64,000 nt of DNA from Ferrovibrio terrae (GCF_007197755.1 NZ_CP041636.1:124001-188000), one strand, 5' to 3'. Shown: positions 1 to 8,667, counted from the first letter of the stretch. The notes: a model not told the origin generated them from the sequence alone. A program made the numbers and translations.

Positions 1-404
1 TCCTCGCTGGCCGCCAGCGCATCGGCATAGCGGTCGCCGCCCACCACCAGGTCGGCGCCATAGCTTTTGATTCTGGCGATCTTCATTGGCGCAGCGATGC
101 TGGGCACGAAAATCCGGGCCGGCACATTCAGCACCATGGCGGCATAGGCTACCGCCGCGCCGTGGTTACCGCCGGACGCCGCCACCACACCGGCAGCGGG
201 CAGCCTGCCGGCTAACAGCCCGGTGAAGGCGCCGCGCGGCTTGAAGGAGCCGGAATGCTGCAGCAGCTCCAGCTTGAGCTGCAGGCTCTCGACCGGCAGG
301 CCGAAATCCGCCCCCGCCACGGCCATCACCGGGGTGCGGCGTATATAAGGTGCGATCTTCGGATAGTTGGCGGCGATGGCGGCGCGGTCGATCTGATGTG
401 TCAT
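1..404 (-). CDS. Serine/threonine dehydratase-like PLP enzyme (3' end cut by window)
   Basis: The first 134 codons of a fold-type II pyridoxal-phosphate enzyme are visible; the C-terminal part lies beyond the left edge. The Schiff-base lysine is K55 in SGSFKPRGA, and the phosphate-binding loop SGGNHG follows at residues 77-82. This pair is characteristic of threonine/serine dehydratases, which deaminate Thr or Ser to a 2-oxoacid and ammonia in the cytoplasm. The ATG at 404 gives the start MTHQIDRAAI. The gene lies 41 bases downstream of a MarR regulator and an EamA exporter on the same strand, so it is probably the last gene of that operon. The exact substrate (Thr, Ser, or a racemase role) cannot be decided from this part. 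Confidence 0.85.
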   Translation of the reverse strand, partial: MTHQIDRAAIAANYPKIAPYIRRTPVMAVAGADFGLPVESLQLKLELLQHSGSFKPRGAFTGLLAGRLPAAGVVAASGGNHGAAVAYAAMVLNVPARIFVPSIAAPMKIARIKSYGADLVVGGDRYADALAASE

Positions 405-445
405 GGTGATATGGCTAAAGGGCATCCGGCCATTTGACAAGATAC

Positions 446-889
446 CTAGCCTTCGGCCTCGCCCAGCAGATGCATGATCGCCTGCATGGCGGCCAGCAGT
501 TCGCGCTGCTTCTGCTCGCCCAATGGCCGCAGCCAGCGTGCCACTTCCGCACTTGCGGCCTGATCCAGCGGCGCAATCGCGGCACGTCCGGCCGGTGTCA
601 GACGCAATTGCAGCTCGCGGCGATCCTGCCGGCCGATTTCGCGCTGCAGGAAGCCGCTGCGCTCGAAGCGATGCAGGATGCGGCTGAGATATCCCAGATC
701 AAGGCCAAGCCGGCGGTTCAGCGCCGTGGCCGTGACCACCTCCTCGTCGGCCAGTTCGAACAGCACGCGGATTTCGGTCAGGGAGAAGCTGCCCTGCGAC
801 AGGCTTTCATCCAGCAGGCCGATGCAATGCGTATAGAAGCGGTTGAACTGCCGCACGGTGGCAATGCGCCGGGTGCGAGGGCCCGTCAT
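446..889 (-). CDS. MarR family transcriptional regulator
   Basis: A 147-residue winged-helix protein beginning MTGPRTRRIATVRQ. The central part (about residues 35-95) has the MarR layout: a helix with RVLFELAD, the recognition region around LNRRLGLDLGYLSRIL, then a wing with RQDRRELQLRLT. Longer readings upstream run into the neighbouring gene, so the ATG at 889 is chosen. It overlaps the stop of the EamA gene by four bases (ATGA), which implies translational coupling. MarR proteins usually bind as dimers near their own operon and respond to small ligands. The context suggests control of the exporter next to it, which is inference. Confidence 0.85.
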   Translation of the reverse strand: MTGPRTRRIATVRQFNRFYTHCIGLLDESLSQGSFSLTEIRVLFELADEEVVTATALNRRLGLDLGYLSRILHRFERSGFLQREIGRQDRRELQLRLTPAGRAAIAPLDQAASAEVARWLRPLGEQKQRELLAAMQAIMHLLGEAEG

Positions 890-1803
890 GCCGGACGGCG
901 TCGTGCAGGCGGCAACGTCGCGATGGCGAAGCCGGAGAGAATCAGCAGGATGCCCAGGGCGTGAAAACCCTGCACCGGCTCGCCGAGCAAGGCAAACGCC
1001 AGCAGCGCGGTGAATACCGCCACCAGATGAAAGGAAACGCCGGTCACAGTTGCGCCCAGCAGGGCGACGCAGCGGTTCCACAGGATGAAGGCCAAAAGGG
1101 ATGCAAAGACGCCGATATAGAGCACGGCGGCCACCGAAGCCGCATCAAGGGGTATCACGGCCCCGGCCTGTAGCTCCCAGAGCCAGAACGGCAGCAGCAC
1201 AGCCAGGCCGGTCATCATCGTCGACGCCAGGAAAACCAGCGGATCGAGCGCGGGGTCGCGCCGCCGCAGCAACACCGAATAGACGGCGTAATTCAGGATC
1301 GCCAGCAGCACCAGCAGGTCCGCCTGCTCGAACTGCAGGGCGAACAGCGTGGCCATGGTGCCGCGCGAGACAATCCAGCAGATGCCGATGAACGAGATCA
1401 CGATGCCGGCAAGCGTCTGACGCGACACCCTTTCGCGGCCCAGCAGAAAAGCGGCAACCGGGATCATCAGAGGCAGGGTGGAATTCAGGAAGGCCACGTT
1501 CACCGCCGGCACGGTCTGCAGCGCCACATAGGCCAGCGCGTTGTAGCCGGCAATGCCGAAGGCGCCACAGGCAAGGATCAGCCAGCGCTGACGCCACAGC
1601 AGGCCGCGCTGGCGCCACAGGCCCTGCAGGACGAAGGGCAGCAGGATCAGCAGCGCGACCAGCCAGCGTCCGACCGCGAGCGTGACGGGCGGGATGGTAT
1701 CGGCAAACCCGCGGCCCAGTACCAGGTTACCGGCCCAGAAGGCCGGCGGTAGCCAGAGCAGCAGATAGGGTCGCCGCCAGACCGTCTGAAGCCACGCAGT
1801 CAT
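886..1803 (-). CDS. EamA/DMT family transporter
   Basis: A 305-residue membrane protein with about ten hydrophobic segments arranged as two EamA repeats, the usual size for drug/metabolite transporters such as RhaT, YdcZ or amino-acid exporters like EamA/YdeD. The first repeat starts WLPPAFWAGNLVLGR and the second around LLAILNYAVYSVLLRR. These proteins sit in the inner membrane and mostly export small metabolites or amino acids. The start ATG is one base from the stop of the AlaX gene, and the stop overlaps the MarR start, so the genes are clearly co-transcribed. The substrate is not shown; the dehydratase and AlaX neighbours point to Ser, Ala or Thr. Confidence 0.85.
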   Translation of the reverse strand: MTAWLQTVWRRPYLLLWLPPAFWAGNLVLGRGFADTIPPVTLAVGRWLVALLILLPFVLQGLWRQRGLLWRQRWLILACGAFGIAGYNALAYVALQTVPAVNVAFLNSTLPLMIPVAAFLLGRERVSRQTLAGIVISFIGICWIVSRGTMATLFALQFEQADLLVLLAILNYAVYSVLLRRRDPALDPLVFLASTMMTGLAVLLPFWLWELQAGAVIPLDAASVAAVLYIGVFASLLAFILWNRCVALLGATVTGVSFHLVAVFTALLAFALLGEPVQGFHALGILLILSGFAIATLPPARRRPA

Positions 1804-1804
1804 G

Positions 1805-2521
1805 TCAGCCCTCGAGGCCGATGCGCATGCGACGGTTGTGCCGGCCCTTGTTGTCGATCTTCAGAATACGGATCGGCCGCGAACCGCCGGTGGACGTGAG
1901 ATGTGTGCCGCCGCAGGCCTGTCGGTCGAGTCCGGCAATCTCAATGATGCGGATCAGGCCGTCGGTGGTCGGCGGCGGTGTGACTGACCGCGAGCGCAGC
2001 AGGCCCTTTTCATCATAGGCATCGTCGAGCGCGATGTAGCTTTCCTGTACCGGCAGGTTCTGCCGGATGGCGTCGTTGATCGCGGGTTCAAGCGCACGCA
2101 GGCGGTCGTTGTCGGCATCGGGAAGATCGAAATCGATCCGCGCCGTGCCATCGGCATTCATCTGCACGCCGGTAACCAGCGCACCATCGAACGCCTGGAA
2201 GACCAGCGCGTTGATGATATGCAGACCGGTATGCAACTCGCGCTGGGTCTGGCGGAAGGCGGGATCGACCCTGGCCTGGACCTCGCCGGAAAGTTCGACC
2301 GGCTGCTGCAGCCTGATCCAGAGGCGCCCGCCGATGCTCTCGAACCCCGCGATGCCGACATTGCCATCGGTCCATTCGAGACTGCCCTGGTCCGGCAACT
2401 GCCCGCCACCGCCGGGGTAGAACGGCATTTCGGCCAGCCGGACCAGGCCGGGCTGGCTTTCCAGCACCAGGCTGCGCAGGGTCAGCACCTCGGGATTGTC
2501 ATGGCAGTAATATCGCGACAT
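1805..2521 (-). CDS. AlaX-type alanyl-tRNA editing protein
   Basis: A free-standing editing-domain protein of 238 residues related to the second half of alanyl-tRNA synthetase. It carries both zinc-binding motifs: HTGLH near residue 100 and CGGTH near the C-terminus (within QACGGTHLTSTG). The N-terminal PFYPGGGGQLPD segment is also typical. AlaX proteins hydrolyse Ser-tRNA(Ala) or Gly-tRNA(Ala) in trans. An upstream in-frame extension exists, but the ATG at 2521 (MSRYYCHDNPEV) matches the family start. The gene heads the EamA-MarR-dehydratase run, an unusual pairing of mistranslation quality control with amino-acid export and breakdown. Confidence 0.9.
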   Translation of the reverse strand: MSRYYCHDNPEVLTLRSLVLESQPGLVRLAEMPFYPGGGGQLPDQGSLEWTDGNVGIAGFESIGGRLWIRLQQPVELSGEVQARVDPAFRQTQRELHTGLHIINALVFQAFDGALVTGVQMNADGTARIDFDLPDADNDRLRALEPAINDAIRQNLPVQESYIALDDAYDEKGLLRSRSVTPPPTTDGLIRIIEIAGLDRQACGGTHLTSTGGSRPIRILKIDNKGRHNRRMRIGLEG

Positions 2522-2609
2522 CGCGGCCTCATCGTTCCTGATGCGGACGATAGGCAGGCCATGGCCGGCATTCTTGGCGAAAATTGCGTGCCCGGCCGTG
2601 CGCCGGGAC

Positions 2610-3464
2610 TTAAGCCGCCGGGCGGATGCCCTGGGCGGCGACGAACTGCCGGGGCGTGATGCCATAGATCCGGCGGAAGTGGCGGTTCAGCGCACTCTGG
2701 TCGAAGAAGCCGGCCGCCACCGCCGCCTCGGCGATCGGCAGGCCGGCACGCAGATGACGCAATGCCGCCCGCAGCCGGATCTGGGTCAGATAGGCATGCG
2801 GAGTCAGGCCGGTGGCACGGCGGAACAGGCGGATCAACTGGAACGGGCTCAGGCCAAGCGGGGCGCTCAGGTCATCCAGCGTAAGGCGCTCGGCATGGCG
2901 GTCTTCCAGCACCGGCCGCAGCCGGCCCAGCAGATGTCCGTCTCCCGCATCGGACTCTTCTGCATCGCGACGGCTGCCGTAGCGTCGGCTCAGCACGGCG
3001 AAACCCTGCGCCAGCAACTCCTGTTGACGCAGGCGGTCATCTGCCTGTTCGAGGGCGCAATGCAGGTTATGGAACACCGCGACCAGTTCGGGATCGTGGA
3101 ACAGATTGGCGGTGAAATAAGCCGGGCGGTCGAGGCCGGCGAGCCGGGCGGCTTCGGCAATCGCCTGCGTCTCCATATATAAGGAGCGGTATCGCCAGCG
3201 CGGGCTGCGCGCCATCCGGCCGGAATGCGGTTCGTCGGGGTTGAACACCAGCAGGACATCCTGGCGGGCTTCCTCGGTACGGCCCCGGCTGGTGAATTCG
3301 GCACCGCCGGTCTCGGTCACCGCCACCACCAGCGCGTCATGGCTGTGCGGCGCATAATCGTGGCGGGTGAAATCGGCATGCAGCAGGCTGAGGCCGGCGA
3401 CATGCGGATCCTGCCAGAAATGCGCGGCGTTCTTCGGGGCGGTCCGGATCGGGCGGTTCTCCAT
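2610..3464 (-). CDS. AraC family transcriptional regulator
   Basis: A 284-residue regulator. The N-terminal half is an AraC-type cupin sensor domain (ADFTRHDYAPHSHDALVV... with FNPDEPHSG). The C-terminal 100 residues hold the double helix-turn-helix: LDDLSAPLGLSPFQLIRLF and IAEAAVAAGFFDQSALNRHF, then the family signature GITPRQF. A GTG lies directly before the ATG at 3464; the ATG is chosen. The gene ends 88 bases before AlaX on the same strand. AraC regulators of this size commonly control amino-acid exporter genes in their neighbourhood, so a role in regulating the AlaX-EamA unit is plausible. Confidence 0.9.
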   Translation of the reverse strand: MENRPIRTAPKNAAHFWQDPHVAGLSLLHADFTRHDYAPHSHDALVVAVTETGGAEFTSRGRTEEARQDVLLVFNPDEPHSGRMARSPRWRYRSLYMETQAIAEAARLAGLDRPAYFTANLFHDPELVAVFHNLHCALEQADDRLRQQELLAQGFAVLSRRYGSRRDAEESDAGDGHLLGRLRPVLEDRHAERLTLDDLSAPLGLSPFQLIRLFRRATGLTPHAYLTQIRLRAALRHLRAGLPIAEAAVAAGFFDQSALNRHFRRIYGITPRQFVAAQGIRPAA

Positions 3465-3626
3465 CACGGTCAGGATAAGGCCGGGCCGGCGACAGGACCA
3501 CCGGATAATGCCCCCGGGTCATAACCGCCGGCGGAGCGCCCTGCGGCCTTGCGTCGCGGCCCGGGCCGTCGCCCCGCCAGCTTCTGGTGGTTGGATTACC
3601 CCCTGCCGACCCTATATTCTCAGGGC

Positions 3627-3824
3627 ATGCAGAACTTCGTCCACTTTCTGATCCCGGCCTTCGCTGTCGCCACCTTTCTGGTGCTCTGCGTCGGCCTCTA
3701 CGCGCTGTTCCGCGGCGGCCAGTTCAACCGGTCCTATTCCAATAAGCTGATGCGCTGGCGCATCCTGCTGCAGTTCATCGCCATCATCCTGATCGGCATC
3801 GCCAGCTTCGCATTCCGCAACTGA
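3627..3824 (+). CDS. Small twin-transmembrane protein, HIG1-like
   Basis: A 65-residue protein with two predicted membrane helices (about residues 6-28 and 43-61) joined by the basic loop FRGGQFNRSYSNKLMRWRI. The loop and second helix match the bacterial 'twin transmembrane'/HIG1 domain family, whose eukaryotic relatives associate with respiratory complexes. The ATG at 3627 starts MQNFVHFLIPAF; codons upstream lack a good context. It ends ten bases before the cobalamin adenosyltransferase start, so the two are likely co-transcribed, an arrangement I recall from other alphaproteobacteria. The function in bacteria is not established. Confidence 0.8.
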   Translation: MQNFVHFLIPAFAVATFLVLCVGLYALFRGGQFNRSYSNKLMRWRILLQFIAIILIGIASFAFRN

Positions 3825-3834
3825 GGCAAGTCGC

Positions 3835-4413
3835 ATGGTTAAGCTCGACCGGATCTACACCCGCGGCGGCGACAAGGGCATGACCTCGCTGGGCAACGGC
3901 GAGCGCGTGCCCAAGCATGACCTGCGGGTGGAGGCCTTCGGCGCCGTCGATGAGGCCAACGCGGCCATTGGCCTTGCCCGGCTGCACACCGCGGGTACCG
4001 ACCTGGATGCCATGCTGTCGCGCATCCAGAACGACCTGTTCGACCTTGGCGCCGATCTCTGCACCCCGGAAGACGAAGAGAACGACCCGCGCCGCCGGCC
4101 GGCGCTGCGGATGGACCAGGTGCAGGTCGACCGGCTGGAAGCCGAGATCGACGCCATGAATGCCAACCTGGGCGCGCTGACATCTTTTATATTGCCCGGC
4201 GGCAGCCCGGCCGCGGCCTACCTGCATCTTGCCCGCACCATCACCCGGCGCGCCGAACGGCTGGTGACGGCCCTGCAGGATGCCGAACGCCTCAATCCGG
4301 CGGCACTCAGCTATATCAACCGCCTGTCGGACCACCTGTTCGTGGCCGCCCGCCATGCCAACCAGGACGGCATCGGCGACGTGCTCTGGGTGCCGGGCCT
4401 GAACCGCGGCTAA
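3835..4413 (+). CDS. Cob(I)yrinic acid a,c-diamide adenosyltransferase, PduO type
   Basis: A 192-residue ATP:corrinoid adenosyltransferase that makes adenosylcobalamin by transferring the 5'-deoxyadenosyl group of ATP to Co(I). The N-terminal ATP-binding segment YTRGGDKGMTSL is diagnostic for the PduO family. The helical core includes VEAFGAVDEANAAIG, then FILPGGSPAAAYLHLART and RRAERLV. These correspond to the trimeric PduO fold, and no flanking domains are present. It follows the HIG1-like gene by ten bases. No other cobalamin synthesis gene or cobalamin riboswitch is visible nearby, so it may serve salvage or cofactor repair. Confidence 0.93.
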   Translation: MVKLDRIYTRGGDKGMTSLGNGERVPKHDLRVEAFGAVDEANAAIGLARLHTAGTDLDAMLSRIQNDLFDLGADLCTPEDEENDPRRRPALRMDQVQVDRLEAEIDAMNANLGALTSFILPGGSPAAAYLHLARTITRRAERLVTALQDAERLNPAALSYINRLSDHLFVAARHANQDGIGDVLWVPGLNRG

Positions 4414-4450
4414 AAAGGCCGCCCAGTCGGCCCCCGGCAGCCGGACCTGC

Positions 4451-4467
4451 CCGGCAAAAACTGCCGG
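4451..4467. promoter_or_regulatory. Upstream palindrome 1 (candidate FlbD-type enhancer)
   Basis: CCGGCA and TGCCGG arms are separated by five bases. A second palindrome with the same core (CGGCA-N5-TGCCG) lies 40 bp further on. Both are upstream of the sigma-54 promoter of flgE, where activators of the NtrC/FlbD class bind. The assignment to FlbD is inference. Confidence 0.45.
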
Positions 4468-4491
4468 ACCCGACCCGGCAACAGGACCAGA

Positions 4492-4506
4492 CGGCAGAAG
4501 CTGCCG
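4492..4506. promoter_or_regulatory. Upstream palindrome 2 (candidate FlbD-type enhancer)
   Basis: A CGGCA-N5-TGCCG inverted repeat identical in arms and spacing to the core of the palindrome centred near 4459. The centres are 40 bp apart, close to four helical turns. It lies about 70-85 bp upstream of the -24 element of flgE, a usual enhancer distance for sigma-54 promoters. Confidence 0.45.
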
Positions 4507-4574
4507 CGTTAACCCAGTTCCGAAATATTGTGAATTACCCTGAAATAATAATGCATTAGCCCAGCCACCCCAAA

Positions 4575-4591
4575 CTGGCACGGGGCTTGCT
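4575..4591 (+). promoter_or_regulatory. Sigma-54 (-24/-12) promoter of flgE
   Basis: CTGGCACGGGGCTTGCT matches the sigma-54 consensus YTGGCACGNNNNTTGCW at every fixed position. GG sits at 4577-4578 and GC at 4589-4590, so transcription should begin near 4602, about 30 bases before flgE. Alphaproteobacterial hook and filament genes are commonly RpoN-dependent. Confidence 0.85.
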
Positions 4592-4632
4592 CCTCCTAAG
4601 CCAAATCAGTTTCCAGCCCATGGAGGGGTGTT

Positions 4633-6012
4633 ATGTCAATTAGTGGCGCTTTGCAGACCTCGATCACCGGCCTGAATGGTCAGTCCGCAGCGATCGGCTT
4701 TATCTCGGACAACGTCGCGAACGCGAGCACCATCGGCTACAAGAAGGTGGAATCGCGGTTCCAGACGCTGGTGACGCAGTCGAGCGCACAGGCGAATACG
4801 CACTCCCCCGGCGGCGTGATCAACCAGCCTTTCTTCTCCAATAATACCCAGGGCTCGATCCAGCAGGTGTCTTCCACCACCTCGATCGCCCTGGTCGGCA
4901 GCGGCTTCATCCCGGTCTCGAAGAAAAACGGCACGGACGGCACCACCGGCCTGCCGACTTTCGAAACCACCAGCTATTTCACCCGCGTCGGCGACTTCAA
5001 CCAGAACAGCGATGGCTTCCTGGTGAATTCCTCGGGCTACTTCCTGCGCGGCTGGCCGATCGATCCGGTCACCGGCGTGGTCGACAGTTCGGCGACCGAG
5101 GAAGTGCGCGTCTCCAACCTGCTCGACGCCCCTGTGGCGACCAGCGTGGTCGATTATGCCGCCAACCTGCCGTCCAACGCGCTGGACACGTCGGGCACGC
5201 TGCCGGCCACCTTGCCGGCCAGCTCGATCCAGATCTTCGACGCGCTGGGCAACGCCCGCACGCTGAACCTGACCTGGACCCGCACCGGCAACAATGCCTG
5301 GGAACTGGCACTGAATGCTCCCGGCGCCGATGCCACCGCCTCTACAACCTCCTTCGGCCCGATCACTGTGGTTTTCGGTGGCTCGATCGCCGGCCAGAAC
5401 ATCTCGCCCGGCACCATCGCCAGCCTCGGCGCCGCAGACGGCACCACGCCGTCGGGTGCCGGCGCCAGCGCCCTGCTGGGTTCGGCAGCGACTGCTGTTA
5501 ACGACGATGCGTCCATCAGCTTCAGCATCGACTACGGCTCGGGCGGCCAGCAGATCCGTCTCGACCTGGGGTCCTATGGCAACTCGATCGGCACGACGCA
5601 GTATGCCGGCGACACGCTGACACTGAATAACTTCCAGCAGAACGGTGTGCCGCAGGGTAACTTCAAGAACCTTGCGATCGACCAGGACGGCTTCGTCTCG
5701 GTCACCTTCGACAACGGTAACGTCAAGCAGTTCTACCAGATCCCGGTCGCCAAGTTCCGAGATCCGACCGAACTGGACCGTGTGGCGGGTAACGCCTTCG
5801 TCGAAACTCCGAGCTCCGGCGGTGCCGTGTTGTCGCAGTCAGGTTCGAGCGGCGCCGGTGATTATGTGTCGGCTGCCATCGAAGGTTCGAACGTCGATAT
5901 CGCCGAAGAGTTCTCCAAGCTGATTGTCGCCCAGCGTACCTACTCGGCCAATGCCCGGCTGATCACCGCTGCCGACGAACTGCTCCAGGAAACCATCAAT
6001 ATCCGCCGCTAA
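4633..6012 (+). CDS. flgE: Flagellar hook protein FlgE
   Basis: A 459-residue protein that polymerises into the curved hook joining the flagellar basal body to the filament. The N-terminus MSISGALQTSITGLNGQSAA, followed by ISDNVANASTIGYKK, is the conserved flagellar rod/hook domain. The C-terminus has the matching coiled-coil region around FSKLIVAQRTYSANARLI. The middle (about residues 90-380) is the variable, Ser/Thr/Gly-rich outer hook domain. No signal peptide is present, as expected for type III flagellar export. It follows a strong sigma-54 promoter and is the first gene of the flgE-flgK-flgL run. Confidence 0.95.
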   Translation: MSISGALQTSITGLNGQSAAIGFISDNVANASTIGYKKVESRFQTLVTQSSAQANTHSPGGVINQPFFSNNTQGSIQQVSSTTSIALVGSGFIPVSKKNGTDGTTGLPTFETTSYFTRVGDFNQNSDGFLVNSSGYFLRGWPIDPVTGVVDSSATEEVRVSNLLDAPVATSVVDYAANLPSNALDTSGTLPATLPASSIQIFDALGNARTLNLTWTRTGNNAWELALNAPGADATASTTSFGPITVVFGGSIAGQNISPGTIASLGAADGTTPSGAGASALLGSAATAVNDDASISFSIDYGSGGQQIRLDLGSYGNSIGTTQYAGDTLTLNNFQQNGVPQGNFKNLAIDQDGFVSVTFDNGNVKQFYQIPVAKFRDPTELDRVAGNAFVETPSSGGAVLSQSGSSGAGDYVSAAIEGSNVDIAEEFSKLIVAQRTYSANARLITAADELLQETINIRR

Positions 6013-6082
6013 GCGTAAACTGGCTGCCGGGCGCTAAACCCGTCCGGCAGCCGACACCACTACCCCAGAAAGGTTCTGTGTC

Positions 6083-7510
6083 ATGTCCTTGAGCGCCGCC
6101 CTTAACACTGCCGTTATCGGCCTGCAGACCCTGCAGAGCCAGACGCGCATTGCCGCGGGCAACGTCTCAAATGCCCAGAACCCGGAATACACCCGCAAGC
6201 TCGCGACCCTGACCACCCCGGTGGCAGAAGGCCTGCCGCAGTCGGCGCTGATCTCGAGCGTCACTCGCGCGGTCGCCCCGGAAATCCAGCAGGACTTCTA
6301 CAGCTCCAACGCCGATTACGGCCGCCTGCAGATGCAGCTCGGCTATTCGAAGGAACTTGCCGAAGCGCTGGATGCCACCAACACCACCGGCGACCAGCCG
6401 ACCATCCTGGCGATGATGACCCGCTTCGAGGATGCCTGGAAGCAGCTGGAAGCCACGCCGGAAAACAACGACTTCAAAAGCCTGGTCGTGCAGCGCGGCA
6501 ATGAGCTGGCGACAGAAATCCGCCGCCTGAACGGTCTGCAGTCGGAACTGCAGAACCGCGCCCAGCAGAATATCCAGACCGATATCGAAGCGATCAATAA
6601 CGCGACAAGCAAGATCGCCGAACTGAACCGCAAGATCGCCTCGCTGGCCGCTGCCGGCACTCCGGTCGGCGACCTTGAGGATATGCGCGATGCCGAAATC
6701 AAGCGCCTGTCCGACAAGGTCGGCATCCGCACGCTGGAGAATGATCGCGGCGAAGTGTTCGTCTACACCACCGGCGGCGTCCAGCTCGTCGGCACGACGG
6801 CCCAGAAGTTTGAATATGTGGAGATCGCCAATCCGCCGACCCACCCGCAGGCCGGCATCTATCTCGAGGGTTCGAGCACCGACGTCACCGGCGGCTTCCT
6901 GAACGGATCGACCCGCGCCTCGCTGAATTATCTCGACGTCACCCCGACCGCGCTTGCATCAAGCGATCCGAATGTCGGCGCACTGGCGAAGTTCTTCAAT
7001 CAGCTTGACGCTTTCGCCGCCAACCTGGTCGACGTGGTGAACAACGCCTATGGCGGCCCCTTCTTCGATTATACCGCCCCCGTCGGCACGCCGCCGGACG
7101 AAGCCGGCCTGATCACCGTGGAAAGCAGCATCACGCTCGATCCGAGCACGCTGGATGCCAACGTCGCTGGTGCCGTGCAGCAGGCGATGCGCAACACCAC
7201 AATGACCAATGCCCAGGTCAACCGCGCCGGCGACCCGAACGGCCTGGTAGTCGCCAATGTCAATATCTTTGGCGTCGCGAACGGCATTCTGTCCTACCAG
7301 GCGCGTTCCACGGCAGATAACGAACTGCAGCGCGACAGCGCGGAACGCCTGCAGCACACGCTGGATCAGAAATATCGCAACATCACCGGCGTCAACATCG
7401 ACGACGAGCTTGCGCAATTGCAGCTTCTGCAGAACAATTATGCCGCGCTGGCCAATGTGATGAACACGATCACGCAGATGTTTGACACCCTTGTCAACAT
7501 CGGGAGGTAA
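6083..7510 (+). CDS. flgK: Flagellar hook-associated protein 1 FlgK
   Basis: A 475-residue hook-filament junction protein. The N-terminal MSLSAALNTAVIGLQTLQSQ with NVSNAQNPEYTRK is the FlgK version of the flagellar rod domain, and the C-terminus ends with NNYAALANVMNTITQMFDTL. The central part holds the coiled coil with LQSELQNRAQQNIQTDIEAI. It lies 70 bases after flgE and three bases before flgL, in one operon. No separate promoter is seen in the short gap. FlgK caps the hook and lets FlgL and flagellin assemble after it. Confidence 0.93.
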   Translation: MSLSAALNTAVIGLQTLQSQTRIAAGNVSNAQNPEYTRKLATLTTPVAEGLPQSALISSVTRAVAPEIQQDFYSSNADYGRLQMQLGYSKELAEALDATNTTGDQPTILAMMTRFEDAWKQLEATPENNDFKSLVVQRGNELATEIRRLNGLQSELQNRAQQNIQTDIEAINNATSKIAELNRKIASLAAAGTPVGDLEDMRDAEIKRLSDKVGIRTLENDRGEVFVYTTGGVQLVGTTAQKFEYVEIANPPTHPQAGIYLEGSSTDVTGGFLNGSTRASLNYLDVTPTALASSDPNVGALAKFFNQLDAFAANLVDVVNNAYGGPFFDYTAPVGTPPDEAGLITVESSITLDPSTLDANVAGAVQQAMRNTTMTNAQVNRAGDPNGLVVANVNIFGVANGILSYQARSTADNELQRDSAERLQHTLDQKYRNITGVNIDDELAQLQLLQNNYAALANVMNTITQMFDTLVNIGR

Positions 7511-7513
7511 GTC

Positions 7514-8566
7514 ATGGTTTCGCTCGTAGGCACCACGCAATACGCGACCCAGCTCGATGTCACCCGCAACGTGCGGCTGCTGAACCTGCAGCTGTCGAGG
7601 CAGAACCAGCAGCTGGCCGACGGCCGCTATGCCGACGGCCTGATCGGCGTGTCGCAGCGCGCCCAGGAGCTGGGCAATCTCAAGTCTGAAATCGGCACGG
7701 TCAACAACTACAAGAGCGCGGTGCAGCAGGCGCAGAACCGCACCAACCTCTACGCTCTCACCATCGAAGAGATCATCGATATCGCCACCGAGGCGCAGGA
7801 TACGATGATCAAGAATCGCGACCCGTATTTTGCCGCCAGCGCGGCGCCGGACGTGCAGGCCAATCTTCTGCTCGACCGCATCGGCGGCCTGCTGCAGACC
7901 AAGGACGGCGACCGCTATCTGTTTGCCGGCACCAACTACACCCAGAACCCGATCAACGGCACGATCTCGGACCTGCCCGCGATCTATCCCGCCAATGCCG
8001 TTCCGGGCGTGGACTACAACCCCTTCGCGGCCTTCACGGTTCCGGCTGCTTTCCCGGGCACCTCGCTGTACAACACGGCGAACGACTTCTATATCAACCC
8101 GACCGCAGCCGCGCCCGGCACCTACGACGATTTCTACAATTCGGCCGGCACCACCCTGTATACCGACGACAACGAGCAGCTGAGCTATGGTGTGTCGGCG
8201 GCCGAAGGCGGCTTCCAGATTCTGGTCGATGCCATCCTCCGCTTCCGCGACGCCACGCAGGATATCGCGGGCAATCCGGATAACTACCAGGTCCGTGTCG
8301 ACCAGGCGCGCACCCAGCTCAATGAGGCGATTTCCTCGCTGAAGTCGATTGCCTCGCGCAACGGCTACAAGCAGCAGCAGCTGACCGAAGTAATGGAGCG
8401 CCATGACCGCTCGCTCGACGTGCTGAAGGTGCGCGTCGGCAGCATCGAGAATGTCGATATCGGCGAGGTTTCGGTCAACATCAAGAACCTGCAGACCACG
8501 CTGGAAGCTTCCTACGTGATCACGCGCGACAGCCTGCAGCTCTCGCTGGTCAACTTCCTCCGTTAA
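7514..8566 (+). CDS. flgL: Flagellar hook-associated protein 3 FlgL
   Basis: A 350-residue flagellin-like junction protein. The N-terminal helix (ATQLDVTRNVRLLNLQLSRQ) and C-terminal helix (ENVDIGEVSVNIKNLQTTLE) form the paired coiled coil shared by FlgL and flagellins. A middle segment, about residues 135-220, is rich in Pro, Asn, Ala and Tyr and is probably the exposed domain. It begins three bases after the flgK stop with a GGGAGG ribosome site overlapping the flgK end. No flagellin or other flagellar gene follows, so the unit appears to be just the hook and its junction. Confidence 0.92.
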   Translation: MVSLVGTTQYATQLDVTRNVRLLNLQLSRQNQQLADGRYADGLIGVSQRAQELGNLKSEIGTVNNYKSAVQQAQNRTNLYALTIEEIIDIATEAQDTMIKNRDPYFAASAAPDVQANLLLDRIGGLLQTKDGDRYLFAGTNYTQNPINGTISDLPAIYPANAVPGVDYNPFAAFTVPAAFPGTSLYNTANDFYINPTAAAPGTYDDFYNSAGTTLYTDDNEQLSYGVSAAEGGFQILVDAILRFRDATQDIAGNPDNYQVRVDQARTQLNEAISSLKSIASRNGYKQQQLTEVMERHDRSLDVLKVRVGSIENVDIGEVSVNIKNLQTTLEASYVITRDSLQLSLVNFLR

Positions 8567-8667
8567 GCGGGCTTTTCCGGCTGTTTGCCGGACCGGCGAG
8601 CTAGCCCGCCGGTTGCGATTCCGCCACTATTCCCTATATTCCGGGCCATAAACCAGGACCCCGGACG

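Noticed and set aside
3468-4632. Cobalamin riboswitch near the adenosyltransferase gene
   Set aside because: No B12-box-like sequence or long structured leader lies before the gene; it starts ten bases after the HIG1-like gene.
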